A stretch of DNA of 64,000 bases from Burkholderia pyrrocinia. Its GTDB lineage: Bacteria; Pseudomonadota; Gammaproteobacteria; Burkholderiales; Burkholderiaceae. The stretch is taken from the NCBI RefSeq assembly GCF_018417535.1, contig NZ_CP070978.1, positions 558,001 to 622,000 on the forward strand, given 5' to 3'. The notes under the pieces were generated by a model that worked only from the letters and a program-made list of their open reading frames with translations, searched no databases and had not been told where the DNA came from. Shown here in pieces: positions 47,380-56,719 of this stretch (positions are counted from its first letter, which is position 1; each line of letters starts with the position of its first letter). A program made the translations under genes and the position numbers.

Positions 47380-47481
47380 GTCCGTCTCCTGGCAGCCGCG
47401 TGCGGGCCGCCGCATTGTGTCGATGTCAATGCGCGGACGTTCATGCCGATCTTGGCAGCCGAAAACGAAATAATCTCCGCC

Positions 47482-47505
47482 GTCGTTTTCCGAATGAGAA
47501 ACGAC
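47482..47505. promoter_or_regulatory. Inverted repeat upstream of the permease (GTCGTTT-N10-AAACGAC)
   Basis: Seven-base arms 47482-47488 and 47499-47505 lie 103 bases before the TTG start, in a lower-GC patch. It may be an operator; no cognate regulator is adjacent. The rest of the 47380-47820 gap shows no gene. Confidence 0.35.
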
Positions 47506-47820
47506 ACGAATACCGCGTCACTCCGATTGGAATCGCCGCGGATTATCCGTGGGTTCCGGAACAATCCGGAAAACGGATCGGGCCTTTCACGGAATACGCC
47601 CGTGCGGCCCGTGCGACGCGGCTGCGCGCGTGACGAGCGACAACGGGATCAATCGCTTTCGGCGCGAACGAACGCGCGTCGAATGTGCGCGATCACGCGC
47701 ACGCAATAGGCAGGCGGGATTATATGAATGATCAGAGGTTTCATGCCAGCCGATTTTCGTAAAATCGCGATGCGTGAAACCGGCGGCGGAATTCGAATGC
47801 GCGCGACGCCGCGCACGCAT

Positions 47821-48846
47821 TTATTTGGACAGCGTCGCGCGCACCGTATATTCGCCCTCGAGCGCACCGTGTTCGGGACGCACGAAATAGCGCGACGCAT
47901 CGAGATCGGCCGGCAGCGGCTCGACCGGGAAACCATGCTTCTCCCACGCATCGAGGCCGCCCTTCAGCGCGCGGATGTTGTGGATCATCTTCTTGCGCTG
48001 CATCTTCGCGATGATGCGTTTCGCGGTCGCCTCGTTCGGGCACACGCAATAGACGACGATCGGCCGTTTCAGCATTTCCGGGTCGAGCAGGTCCGGCGAA
48101 TCGAGATCGACCGGCACCGCGCCGGCGATCCGGTACGGCTCGCGTTCGCGGATCGCGCGCGGCCGCGCGTCGAAGATCAGCGGCGGTTCGTCCGACGTCA
48201 TCATCTCGACGAGTTGCGGCGGCGAGATGCGCACCTGCGCGAGATAGCGGCGGAACTGCACGCGGCGCACCCAGCGGTACAGCAGGAACGTGATGAAGAT
48301 CGCGAGGAACGCGTCGAGTATCGTGCCGCCGCTTGCGCGCACCCACAGCACGAACTGGACGATCTGGTCGTGAATGGCCGCGCCGCCGACGAGCCAGAAC
48401 GCGGCCCACAGCGACGCGCCGGCCAGATCCCAGAACAGGAACACGCCGACGCCGATCGCGGTCGTGCCGAGCAGCGGCGCCGACACGAGGCCGAGGCCCG
48501 GCAGGAATTTGGACAGCACGAGCAGCGGCGCGCCGTATCTTTCGAATACGTTACGCGCGAAGCGCAGCGTCGTGTCGAGCGACAGCGAGAAGCGCACGAG
48601 GCCGTTCAGCAGGCGCCGGCCGCGCGTGCGACCCATGAAGAACCACAGCGAATCGGCGAGCATCGTCGCACCGATCGCCGCCGCGAACATGCTTGCCCAG
48701 GACGCCTGCCCCATCGCCGCCATCGTACCGCCGAGAATCAGCATCGGCACGGCCGGCACCGGCACGCCGAGCTGCGTGATCAACACGCTCGCGAACACGG
48801 CCCACGGGCCGAGCGACGATGGAATTGCAACGGGAAAGTGCCACAC
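47821..48846 (-). CDS. DedA membrane protein fused to a rhodanese domain
   Basis: The protein (341 residues from GTG 48846) has a DedA part: ITQLGVPVPAVPMLILGGTM, then RRLLNGLVRF and FERYGAPLLVLSKFLPGLGL, with five to six membrane segments (lipid carrier flipping). A C-terminal rhodanese domain follows (EPPLIFDARPRAIREREPYR, VVYCVCPNEATAKRI), with Cys in the CVCP loop. The fusion links envelope transport with sulfur or redox sensing. The GTG has AGGAG 7 bases upstream; ATG 48867 is 7 residues longer but without a site. Confidence 0.88.
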   Translation of the reverse strand: MWHFPVAIPSSLGPWAVFASVLITQLGVPVPAVPMLILGGTMAAMGQASWASMFAAAIGATMLADSLWFFMGRTRGRRLLNGLVRFSLSLDTTLRFARNVFERYGAPLLVLSKFLPGLGLVSAPLLGTTAIGVGVFLFWDLAGASLWAAFWLVGGAAIHDQIVQFVLWVRASGGTILDAFLAIFITFLLYRWVRRVQFRRYLAQVRISPPQLVEMMTSDEPPLIFDARPRAIREREPYRIAGAVPVDLDSPDLLDPEMLKRPIVVYCVCPNEATAKRIIAKMQRKKMIHNIRALKGGLDAWEKHGFPVEPLPADLDASRYFVRPEHGALEGEYTVRATLSK

Positions 48847-49033
48847 GGCGGCGCTCCTGGAAGACATGCGGGCCGCGCGACGGGGGCCGTCGGTACGGCA
48901 GTGCAGCGGCCGCCGCGGCACGTCCGCAGCAGACCTTTTGCATCCCAGGCATTCTAAACGGGTTTGGCCGGGATCGCGCGGAACACACGCCATCGGCGCG
49001 GGCTTCCGGGCGACGGTTGCACCGCTGTGGCAA

Positions 49034-49540
49034 TCATGCGTCCGGGCGTGGCGCGAGCCTTGCGACGTGTTCCGCGTAGTCGGGAAACGCGGCAGTCAGC
49101 ATGGCCGCGTCGGCCAGTTCGAATTCCGCGAACTCGAAGCCCGGCGCAACCGTGCAGCCGACGAGCGCGACGTGCTCCGGCGACGCGCAGCGCGCGCCGA
49201 ACCAGCGCCCGGCCGGCACGACCGTCTGGAACACGGTGCCCGGATGCGTGAGCGGGTTGCCGAGCCGGTGGATCGTCAGCCCGTCGCGCTCGTCGAGCAC
49301 CCACACCTCGAGCGGATCGCCCGTGTAGAAATGCCAGACCTCGTCGGAGCGAATCCGGTGCCACGACGAATAGGCGCCGTCGCACAGCAGGTAGTAGATC
49401 GCGGTCGATGCGGCGCGCGGCGCGCCGTCGGCCGGCCGAACGACCGAATCGGTCGCGCGGTAGGTTTCGCGGAAATAACCGCCTTCGGGATGCGGCTGCA
49501 GGTCGAACTGGCGGATCAGGTCGGTGGCGGAAATCGGCAT
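49034..49540 (-). CDS. DUF985-family cupin protein
   Basis: The 168-residue cupin has HPEGGYFRETYR near the N-terminus, AIYYLLCDGAYSSWHRIRSD, EVWHFYTGDPLEVWVLDERD and CTVAPGFEFAEFELAD, the DUF985 pattern (a sugar-epimerase-like barrel; no proven reaction). It starts at ATG 49540 and is a single gene. The 365 bases to the next gene (49541-49905) show no gene or clear signal. Confidence 0.9.
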   Translation of the reverse strand: MPISATDLIRQFDLQPHPEGGYFRETYRATDSVVRPADGAPRAASTAIYYLLCDGAYSSWHRIRSDEVWHFYTGDPLEVWVLDERDGLTIHRLGNPLTHPGTVFQTVVPAGRWFGARCASPEHVALVGCTVAPGFEFAEFELADAAMLTAAFPDYAEHVARLAPRPDA

Positions 49541-49905
49541 GGCGGATGACGTCGGTAAGGTAGGAAACCGGCATCCGGCGTAGGACCCGGTTCATCGCGG
49601 ATGCGACCGGGTGCCGCCGGATACCGCTGCGTCGATCGCCGCAGCCATGCGCGCGGCGAGGAAGCGAACACGGCCGATGCTGCCAGAACTGCGTGTCGGG
49701 ATGCAACCGCGCGCGTGCAATGACGGACATGCGGGCGCATCCCGGGCACCCTCGTCCGGACGAAGCAACGGAAGCGACAGACGAACTCACGCGCGCCGCG
49801 CCGATCCGTGCGCCGTACGTTCCATCGGGCAGACATCCGGCAAAGGCGCGCGGCAGTCTCGTGCCCAACCGCAACCGCTCAAGCGTCAGCGCGGCACCGC
49901 GTGCA

Positions 49906-50376
49906 TCACGCGGCCGCCGGCGCCCCCGGCTCGTTGTGCCGCACCAGCAGCACCGGCCGGTCGGCCGCCCGCAGCAGCGATTCCGCGACGCTGCCGAGCA
50001 GCAGCCGGCGCAGGCCGTGCCGCCCGCTCGTCCCCATCACGATCAGGTCGGCGTCGGCTTCGGCCGCCGTGCGCATCAGTACCGTCGCGATGTCTTCGCC
50101 GTACGCATCGAGCGCGCGCACGGTGCCGGGCACCTGTTGCTGCGCGAGCACCGCTTTCGCGTCGTCGAGCACCGGCGTCGCGGCAGCGGTGGCGGCCGCA
50201 TCGTCGTCGCGCTCGGCCGCGAAGCCTGCGTCGACGTCGACGAGCTGCGGCCGATGCTCGACGACATACGCGCAGGTGACCTCGCCGCCGGACGCCGCCG
50301 CGATCCGGATCGCCTCGTTCAGCGCGAGACGCGCATTCGGGCTGCCGTCGAGCCCGACGAAAATCCGCTTGTACAT
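49906..50376 (-). CDS. Single-domain UspA universal stress protein
   Basis: The 156-residue protein opens with MYKRIFVGLDGSPNARLALN and ends with DLIVMGTSGRHGLRRLLLGS and VAESLLRAADRPVLLVRH, the ATP-binding UspA signature (G-2x-G-9x-G[S/T]). It binds ATP and is linked to stress survival. GGAGGG lies 5 bases before ATG. It is divergent from the NarX-like kinase, which could control it. Confidence 0.94.
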   Translation of the reverse strand: MYKRIFVGLDGSPNARLALNEAIRIAAASGGEVTCAYVVEHRPQLVDVDAGFAAERDDDAAATAAATPVLDDAKAVLAQQQVPGTVRALDAYGEDIATVLMRTAAEADADLIVMGTSGRHGLRRLLLGSVAESLLRAADRPVLLVRHNEPGAPAAA

Positions 50377-50696
50377 GGTCCGTCCCTCCGACCGGACACG
50401 CGCCGCGCATTGCGCGACAGCGGCCCGTTACCGCAAGCCGGCCCGGTGCCGGCTTGCCTGCCGAACAGTCTGCTCCACGTGCCGACGCGCCTGTTGACGC
50501 GCGTCAAGCGCGGCCGGCACGTCCGCTGCTCCGCGCCGTTTGCCGCAATTTCAAGTGACCCTATTACATAAAACGTGTAAAACGCGCACAATTTCATCTT
50601 GAAAATAGACGTTGCACGCAGCCAGTGCGAGTTTTGCCTGGTTTTGCCGCGCTGCCCGTGTGCCGCGGGCGGCCCCGACAACAGAATGGCCATCGA
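50377..50696. other. Divergent gap between uspA and the NarX-like kinase
   Basis: These 320 bases contain an A/T-rich patch (50560-50608) with two direct repeats AAAACGTG (50570-50577) and AAAACGCG (50579-50586). It probably holds promoters for one or both genes. No gene is seen. Confidence 0.45.
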
Positions 50697-52811
50697 ATGA
50701 CCGCCAGTGGAACCCCGACGCGTGATGCCCGAGGGCCCACGCACCTCCAGATTATGTTACGCCAGCCGCTCGCGGCTGGCGTCGTTGCGCTGTGCGCCGG
50801 CGCGGTGCTGTCGCTCGGCGTCGCACTGCTGGTGCGCGAGCAGTGGCAAAGCGCCGTCCATACGCGCTTCGAACGCCGCGCGACGCACGTGACCGCGATG
50901 CTGCGCCACGAGTTGCAGTCCGGTGTCGCCGTGCTCGAAGGCGCGCGCGGCGTGTTCAGCCTCGTCCCGGAAATGACGCCCGAGCAATGGCGCCGGTATG
51001 CGGAGACGCTCGATCTCGACAGCGGCCGCTCGCCGGTCCGGCAGATCGGTTATGCACCGCTGCCGCCCGCGACGCGCAGCGCCCTCGCCGGCGCGAGACC
51101 GATGCCGGCCGGTGCGTTCGCGGCCGCGGCGCTCAGCGCACCCGCATCGAGTTCGTCCGTCGTACGCTTCGGCGCGTCCGACGCGGCGCCGCTGGCACGC
51201 GCGCTGCAGTCCGGCGACATCGCGCTCGGCGTCCATTCGGCCGACGACGACACGTCCCGCGACACGCGCACCCTCACGCTGTTCCTGCCCGTGACCACCT
51301 CGCCGCATGCGGCCGCCACGCCGTCCGGCACGCTCGAAGCCGGCGCCGACGGGATGCTGTTCGCGGCGCTGAGCCCGCGGCGCCTGGTCGAGCGCGCGCT
51401 CGACGCGGAACGCGGGATCGACCTGTGGATGACGGCCGGCGGCGATCCGCGCGCGATCGTCAGCGTCGAAACGACGACCGACGAGGCATTGGCGTCGCCC
51501 GACCTGATGCGGCGCACCGACGTGCTGAATTTCGGCGGCACCGTGCTGACGCTTGCCTATTCCGCGGACGGCCGCCCGAGCGCAACCGGCGCGCAGCGCG
51601 CGGCTGGCACCGTGCTCGCCGCGGGGGTGATCGCGTCGATCGCGTTCGCGGCGCTCGTCCATGCGCTGATGCGCGGCCGGTCCGGCATCACGGCCGATTC
51701 CGGCGCGAGCAGCCGCGGCATCCTCAACGAGGCGCGGATGATGGGCATTATCCGTTCGTCGATGGAAGCGATCATCACGATCGACGAGAAGCAGACGGTC
51801 GTGATCTTCAATCCGATGGCCGAGCAGGTGTTCGGCGTATCCGCGATGGAGGCGATCGGCGCGCCGCTGTCGCGCTTCATCCCCGAACGGTTCCGCGCCG
51901 CGCACGCGAAGCACGTCGACCAGTTCGGCGTGACAGGGGTGTCGGAGCGGCAGATGGGGCGCCAGCGCGTGCTGTTCGGGCTGCGTGCCAACGGCGAGGA
52001 ATTCCCGATCGAAGCGTCGATCTCGCAGATCCGCGATGCGTCGGGCAAGCTCTATACCGTCATGCTGCGCGACATCACCGAGCGGCTGCGCGCCGAGAAT
52101 GCGCTGAAGCAGTCACGCGAGGAATTGCGCGAACTGTCGGCGAACCTGCAGAACGTGCGCGAAGAGGAAAAGACGCGCATCGCGCGCGAATTGCACGACG
52201 ACCTCGGCCAGCAGCTCACCGCGCTGAAGATGGACCTGTCGGTCGTCGAGCAGCAGTTGCGCCTGCCCGGTCGCGCGCAGCCCGACGAGGGCATGCTGTC
52301 GCACCTGCAGGGCATGCGGCGGCTGATCGATGCGACGGTCGCATCGGTACGACGCATCGCGGCCGACCTGCGCCCCGTGATGCTCGACGATCTCGGTCTC
52401 GTGCCCGCGATCGAGTGGCTCGCGAACGACTTCACGAACCGCTACGGGATCGATGTCGAGCGACGCATCGAAACGGGCGGCCTCACGTTCACCAGCGCGG
52501 GCGCGACCACGCTGTTCCGCATCGTCCAGGAAGCGCTGACGAACGTCGCGCGTCACGCGGATGCGACGCGCGTCGCGTTGCAGCTCGATGTCGAGGATGG
52601 CTTTTGCGTGCTGCGCGTCGCGGACAACGGCCGCGGCGCGGCGCCCGGCGGTCCGGCTCACGAGGACAAATCGTTCGGCCTGATCGGCATTCGCGAACGC
52701 GCACACATGCTCGGTGGTACCGTGACGATCGACACCGCGCTCGCGCGCGGTTTCTCGATTACCGTCGCGCTTCCGCTCGCTACCGTTCAACAGGAAACTC
52801 TCATCACATGA
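50697..52811 (+). CDS. Sensor histidine kinase, NarX/HisKA_3 type with periplasmic CHASE-like domain
   Basis: The 704-residue protein has a membrane helix (residues 20-45), a CHASE1-like periplasmic region (about 60-320; VLEGARGVFSLVPEMTPEQW), a second helix near 325, PAS (IRSSMEAIITIDEKQTVVIF), HisKA_3 with IARELHDDLGQQLTALKMDL (His near 498) and a HATPase (RVADNGRGAAPGG, GLIGIRERAHMLGG). It phosphorylates a NarL-type regulator. Its stop overlaps the regulator's start by 4 bases. ATG 50697 is chosen; ATG 50754 is possible. Confidence 0.92.
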   Translation: MTASGTPTRDARGPTHLQIMLRQPLAAGVVALCAGAVLSLGVALLVREQWQSAVHTRFERRATHVTAMLRHELQSGVAVLEGARGVFSLVPEMTPEQWRRYAETLDLDSGRSPVRQIGYAPLPPATRSALAGARPMPAGAFAAAALSAPASSSSVVRFGASDAAPLARALQSGDIALGVHSADDDTSRDTRTLTLFLPVTTSPHAAATPSGTLEAGADGMLFAALSPRRLVERALDAERGIDLWMTAGGDPRAIVSVETTTDEALASPDLMRRTDVLNFGGTVLTLAYSADGRPSATGAQRAAGTVLAAGVIASIAFAALVHALMRGRSGITADSGASSRGILNEARMMGIIRSSMEAIITIDEKQTVVIFNPMAEQVFGVSAMEAIGAPLSRFIPERFRAAHAKHVDQFGVTGVSERQMGRQRVLFGLRANGEEFPIEASISQIRDASGKLYTVMLRDITERLRAENALKQSREELRELSANLQNVREEEKTRIARELHDDLGQQLTALKMDLSVVEQQLRLPGRAQPDEGMLSHLQGMRRLIDATVASVRRIAADLRPVMLDDLGLVPAIEWLANDFTNRYGIDVERRIETGGLTFTSAGATTLFRIVQEALTNVARHADATRVALQLDVEDGFCVLRVADNGRGAAPGGPAHEDKSFGLIGIRERAHMLGGTVTIDTALARGFSITVALPLATVQQETLIT

Positions 52812-53455
52812 TCAAGGTGCTCATCGCCGACGACCATACGCTCGTGCGCGACGGTCTGCGGCACATCCTCCAGAACGCCACCGGGTTCGAGGTAGCCGGC
52901 GAAGCCTGCGACGGCCCGTCGACGATCGCGCTCGTGCGCTCGACGCCCGCGCAGGTGCTCGTGCTCGACCTGTCGATGCCGGGCCGCAACGGCGTCGAAC
53001 TGATCAAGCAGATCAAGGACGAGAAGCCCGCGCTGCGCGTGCTCGTGCTGACGATGCACGCGGAGCAGCAATACGCGGTGCGCGCATTCCGTGCCGGCGC
53101 GTCGGGCTATCTGACGAAGGAAAGCGCGAGCGCAGAACTGGTCGGCGCGGTCACGAAGGTAGCGTCGGGCGGCGTCTACGTGAGCCTCGCGATGGCCGAA
53201 CAGTTCGCGCAAAGCCTGAACGAGCCGGCCGAGACGCTGCCGCACCAGCGGCTGTCCGACCGCGAATTCGACGTGTTCCGGCGGATCGCCGCCGGCCAGA
53301 CGCTGACCGAGATCGCGCACGCGCTGTGCGTGAGCGCGAAGACGGTCAGCACCTACAAGACGCGGATCCTGGAAAAGATGCAGATGCCGCACGAAGCGGC
53401 GCTGGTGCGTTACGCGATGCGGCACAAGCTGCTCGACGAAACGGACGACGTGTAA
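52808..53455 (+). CDS. NarL/FixJ-type response regulator
   Basis: The 215-residue regulator has a receiver (MIKVLIADDHTLVRDGLRHI; Asp in VLVLDLSMPGRNG near 54; Lys in GYLTKESA near 104) and a LuxR-type HTH (LSDREFDVFRRIAAGQTLTE, then VSAKTVSTYKTRILEKM). The kinase upstream overlaps it by 4 bases (ATGA), so they are a pair. Targets are not seen, but the stress genes around it are candidates. Confidence 0.95.
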   Translation: MIKVLIADDHTLVRDGLRHILQNATGFEVAGEACDGPSTIALVRSTPAQVLVLDLSMPGRNGVELIKQIKDEKPALRVLVLTMHAEQQYAVRAFRAGASGYLTKESASAELVGAVTKVASGGVYVSLAMAEQFAQSLNEPAETLPHQRLSDREFDVFRRIAAGQTLTEIAHALCVSAKTVSTYKTRILEKMQMPHEAALVRYAMRHKLLDETDDV

Positions 53456-53488
53456 CGGACGACGTCTAGCCGCGGATGGCGGGCTTTG

Positions 53489-53511
53489 CCGGCCGCGCGG
53501 CGTGCGGCCGG
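53489..53511. terminator. Hairpin between convergent regulator and LprI-like genes
   Basis: CCGGCCGC (53489-53496) and GCGGCCGG (53504-53511) pair around a 7-base loop, 34 bases after the regulator stop. There is no long U-run, so it is a modest terminator. Confidence 0.5.
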
Positions 53512-53527
53512 TTAAACGGTGCGCGAC

Positions 53528-53932
53528 TTACCTGGCGGGCACCGGGCACGCGAGATCGCCTTCCTCGCAGGACAGATAGCCCTTCAGCGTTTCACTACGC
53601 GCTTTCGTCAGATCGTCGAGGCAGGTCGATACGACCATCGGGTACACACTGCCGCCCTCGGCATTCGCGCTGGAGAAACTGCACTCGGCATCGCGGTACG
53701 CGATCCACGCGCGCTGCGCACTCACGAGTTTGTCGGCAAGCGGCCGTGCATCGCGCAGGCGCGCGGTGACGGCCTGGTAGGTCCGGTTCAGTTCCCCGTC
53801 GGATTTCTTGTACGCGCGATCGGCACATGCCGTCATCGTCGCCTGATCCGTTGCGTCCGTACAATTCGCCTGCGCATGAGCGACGTTCGCCGCCAGCGCC
53901 AGCGAGCACAGCAGGCCGGTCAAGACACGCAT
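53528..53932 (-). CDS. LprI-like (DUF1311) secreted protein
   Basis: The 134-residue protein has a signal peptide (1-20, ending NVAHA) and a LprI domain: CTDATDQATMTACADRAYKK, AQRAWIAYRDAECSFSSANA and STCLDDLTKARSETLKGYL, with six cysteines for disulfides. LprI proteins inhibit lysozyme; the family is broad. AAGGAG 6 bases before the ATG supports the start. The gap 53933-54273 to the divergent DUF1326 gene holds no other gene. Confidence 0.9.
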   Translation of the reverse strand: MRVLTGLLCSLALAANVAHAQANCTDATDQATMTACADRAYKKSDGELNRTYQAVTARLRDARPLADKLVSAQRAWIAYRDAECSFSSANAEGGSVYPMVVSTCLDDLTKARSETLKGYLSCEEGDLACPVPAR

Positions 53933-54273
53933 GGATGCTCCTTGTTGTTCGTTGAAGTCGTGGAAGCCGGTGCGGAGCCTGACGCCCCTGCCGCGCCTCG
54001 GCGCGCGGCGACACCGTCCGCGATGCTAGCGCACGAGCGTGCGCTTGTCAGCCGGCATCCTGCTCGCGCGCCGGCTTGCATATCGTCCGCGCGCGCCTAC
54101 ACTGGAAAATCGATACGCCGCTTCAGGCCCGCGCTATCGCATCCATCCCGTCTCCGCTTCCGCGCATTCTTCAGCGCATTCGCGTTCGTACCGCCGAGCG
54201 GGTGTGACGTTTCGTCAGCCGGTTTCCTCTGCCCTGCGCCACGCGCAATCGCCGTCGCTCCCTGGAGGAAATC

Positions 54274-54876
54274 ATGAGCTATCACCTGGAAGGCCGTCTG
54301 CTCGAGGTCTGCAACTGTCGCGTACTGTGCCCGTGCTGGATCGGCGAGGATCCGGATTTCGGCGTGTGCGACACCATCGTCGCCTGGCATGTCGACAAAG
54401 GCACGGTCGACGGCGTCGACGTCGGCGGCAACACGATCGCCGCGGTGTGCCGTGTACCGGGCAATATCCTGCAAGGCAACTGGACGGCCGCGATCTACGT
54501 CAGCGACACGGCGTCAGATGCGCAGGAGCAGGCGCTGCTCAAGGTCTACACGGGACAGGCCGGCGGCCCGATCGCCGAACTCGCGAAACTGATCGGCAAG
54601 GTCGTGTCGATCGAGCGCGCACCGATCACGTTCGACGTTGTCGGCGCGCGCGGCACGCTGTCGATCGGCACCGACTATCACGCGGAACTCGAGCCGTACC
54701 TGGGCCCGAGCGGCGCGCAGACGACACTGACCGACACCGTGTTCTCGACCGTGCCCGGCGCGCCCGTGTTCGTCGGCAAGGCACCCGTCTATCGGTCCAA
54801 GAATGCGGCGATCGGCATCGACGTCGATCTGAAGAATCACAACGCGTTGCAGAGCACGTTCCTGTTCGACGCGTGA
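54274..54876 (+). CDS. DUF1326-family protein
   Basis: The 200-residue protein starts MSYHLEGRLLEVCNCRVLCP and CWIGEDPDFGVC, the Cys-rich DUF1326 opening (possible metal site), and continues TIVAWHVDKGTVDGVDVGGN. No reaction is known. TGGAGGAA before ATG is a strong site. It is followed by a DUF2182 membrane protein; the two families are regular partners, with a metal-handling role proposed. Confidence 0.92.
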   Translation: MSYHLEGRLLEVCNCRVLCPCWIGEDPDFGVCDTIVAWHVDKGTVDGVDVGGNTIAAVCRVPGNILQGNWTAAIYVSDTASDAQEQALLKVYTGQAGGPIAELAKLIGKVVSIERAPITFDVVGARGTLSIGTDYHAELEPYLGPSGAQTTLTDTVFSTVPGAPVFVGKAPVYRSKNAAIGIDVDLKNHNALQSTFLFDA

Positions 54877-54899
54877 ATCGCGTTCGCACGGAACCAGCC

Positions 54900-55688
54900 A
54901 TGGCAACGTCGCTGCACCGGCGCCTGTTTCCGCTTGTGCTCGCGAGCCTCGTTGCATTCGCGTGGGTCACGTTGTGGGCGTGGACGCGCAGTCCGTACGG
55001 GCGTTATCTCGAGCATGGCGACGGCGCCGCCTCCGAACCGTTCAGCGCACTTTGCCGCGCGCTGCCGGGCGGCGCGCTATGGCTGCCGGCCGTGCTCGAC
55101 GTGGCCGCCTGGACGCTGATGATCCTTGCGATGATGCTGCCGACGACGCTGTCGCTGTTCGATGCGTTCGCGCGCGTCGTCGCGAACCGCCCGGACCAGA
55201 CGCGCCTGCTCGCGCTCGTCGGCGTCGGCTACGTCGTCGCGTGGAGCGGATTCGGCCTCGTCGCGCACGGCCTGCATGCACTGGTGCTGACGGGCGTCGC
55301 GCATGTGCCGGCACTCGCGTGGCGCGGCTGGCTGATCGGCGCGGCCGTGTTCGCGCTCGCCGGCGCATTTCAGTTCAGCGGGCTGAAGGAACACTGTCTG
55401 GACCGTTGCCGCACCCCGTTCGGTTTCGTAATCAGCCGCTGGCGCGGCCGCACGCCGTTGCGGAACGCGTTTGCGCTGGGCGCAAGCCACGGGCTCTTCT
55501 GCGTCGGGTGCTGCTGGGCGCTGATGCTGCTGATGTTCGTCGTCGGCGCCGGCAGTCTCGGCTGGATGCTGTCGCTCGCCGCACTGATGGCCATCGAAAA
55601 GAATGCGGCGTGGGGGCGACAGCTCACGGCGCCGCTCGGCGCCGGGCTGTTCGGCGTGGCGGTGCTGATCATCGCGAACCACGCGTGA
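54900..55688 (+). CDS. DUF2182 integral membrane protein
   Basis: The 262-residue protein has six to seven hydrophobic segments and DUF2182 marks: AAWTLMILAMMLPTTLSLFD, FQFSGLKEHCLDRCRTPFGF and GASHGLFCVGCCWALMLLMF, with conserved His and Cys that may bind metal. GTG 54873 overlaps the DUF1326 stop and is a possible coupled start; ATG 54900 has GGAA upstream and is used. It forms an operon with the gene before it. Confidence 0.9.
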   Translation: MATSLHRRLFPLVLASLVAFAWVTLWAWTRSPYGRYLEHGDGAASEPFSALCRALPGGALWLPAVLDVAAWTLMILAMMLPTTLSLFDAFARVVANRPDQTRLLALVGVGYVVAWSGFGLVAHGLHALVLTGVAHVPALAWRGWLIGAAVFALAGAFQFSGLKEHCLDRCRTPFGFVISRWRGRTPLRNAFALGASHGLFCVGCCWALMLLMFVVGAGSLGWMLSLAALMAIEKNAAWGRQLTAPLGAGLFGVAVLIIANHA

Positions 55689-55696
55689 GGCCGACG

Positions 55697-56590
55697 ATGC
55701 GCCCGCCCGCCTCCGCATTCGCGCTGCACGTGCGGCCGGGCGTACGGGTCGTCGCGCTGACGTCCGTCGCGATGCTCGCATTCGCGTCGAATTCGCTGCT
55801 GTGCCGGCTCGCGCTGCAGGCCGGGCGGATCGACGCGGCCAGCTTCGGCAGCGTGCGACTCGTGTCGGGCGCGCTGATGCTCGCGATCGTTGCGCGCGCG
55901 GGGGCGCGACGGCCCGCCCCGCCCGCGGACTGGCCCGCGGCGGCGATGCTGTTCGCCTATGTCGCGTGCTTTTCGTTCGCGTACCTGACCGTCAGTGCCG
56001 CAACCGGCGCGCTGATCCTGTTCGGCGCGGTGCAACTGACGATGTTCGCGGCAGGTTGGCGCGCCGGCGAACGGTTCGCCCCGGCCGGCTGGGCCGGGTT
56101 CGGCGTCGCGCTCGGCGGGCTGCTGTATCTCGTGTCGCCGGGGCTCGCGGCGCCGACGCCACATGGCGCCGCGCTGATGACGGCCGCCGGCGTCGCATGG
56201 GGCATCTATTCGATACGCGGCCGCAAGCCTGCCGATCCGGTCGCGGCGACCGCCGGCAACTTCCTGCGTGCCGCACCGCTGGCGCTCGCGTTGAGCGCCG
56301 CGCTCGCCGCCCGCATGCACGTGACGCCGGCCGGCGTCGTGCTGGCCGTGCTTTCCGGTGCGCTCACATCGGGCCTCGGCTATGTCGTCTGGTATGCCGC
56401 GCTGCGGCACCTCACGGCCATGCGCGCCGCGGCAATCCAGTTGTCCGTGCCGCCGATCGCCGCCTGCGGCGCCGTGCTGTTCCTGTCGGAACAGCCGACC
56501 TGGCGGCTCGCGCTCGCATCGGCCGCCATCCTCGGTGGCGTCGCGGTCGTGCTCGCGACCCGTGCCCGCCACGCTGGCACCGCGCCGTGA
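55697..56590 (+). CDS. EamA/DMT-family transporter (RhtA-like)
   Basis: The 297-residue protein has ten transmembrane segments in two EamA repeats (VAMLAFASNSLLCRLALQAG; then GAALMTAAGVAWGIYSIRGR in the second). Members export amino acids or metabolites. ATG 55697 lies 8 bases after the DUF2182 stop with AGG upstream, so the three genes 54274-56590 form one operon. The substrate is unknown. Confidence 0.9.
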   Translation: MRPPASAFALHVRPGVRVVALTSVAMLAFASNSLLCRLALQAGRIDAASFGSVRLVSGALMLAIVARAGARRPAPPADWPAAAMLFAYVACFSFAYLTVSAATGALILFGAVQLTMFAAGWRAGERFAPAGWAGFGVALGGLLYLVSPGLAAPTPHGAALMTAAGVAWGIYSIRGRKPADPVAATAGNFLRAAPLALALSAALAARMHVTPAGVVLAVLSGALTSGLGYVVWYAALRHLTAMRAAAIQLSVPPIAACGAVLFLSEQPTWRLALASAAILGGVAVVLATRARHAGTAP

Positions 56591-56642
56591 CGCCGGGCAG
56601 GCGCACCGCGCTCGCCCCGGCTCTTTCGTGCACACAGAAACG

Positions 56643-56675
56643 AAAAACCCGTACACGGATGCCGTGCACGGGTTT
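56643..56675. terminator. Bidirectional terminator between EamA and DUF4148 genes
   Basis: AAACCCGTACACGG (56645-56658) pairs with CCGTGCACGGGTTT (56662-56675), 14 bp with one mismatch and a short loop, flanked by A and T runs. It serves both convergent genes. Confidence 0.85.
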
Positions 56676-56719
56676 CGCGGGAATCGGCAAACCGGGCGCC
56701 ATCGCGGGCGCCGGCCGGC

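Noticed and set aside
50792..53455. A single 887-codon frame that would fuse kinase and response regulator
   Set aside because: Only the last 215 codons are real (the regulator). The earlier part is an out-of-frame shadow of the kinase, which has all its motifs in another frame and stops at 52811.
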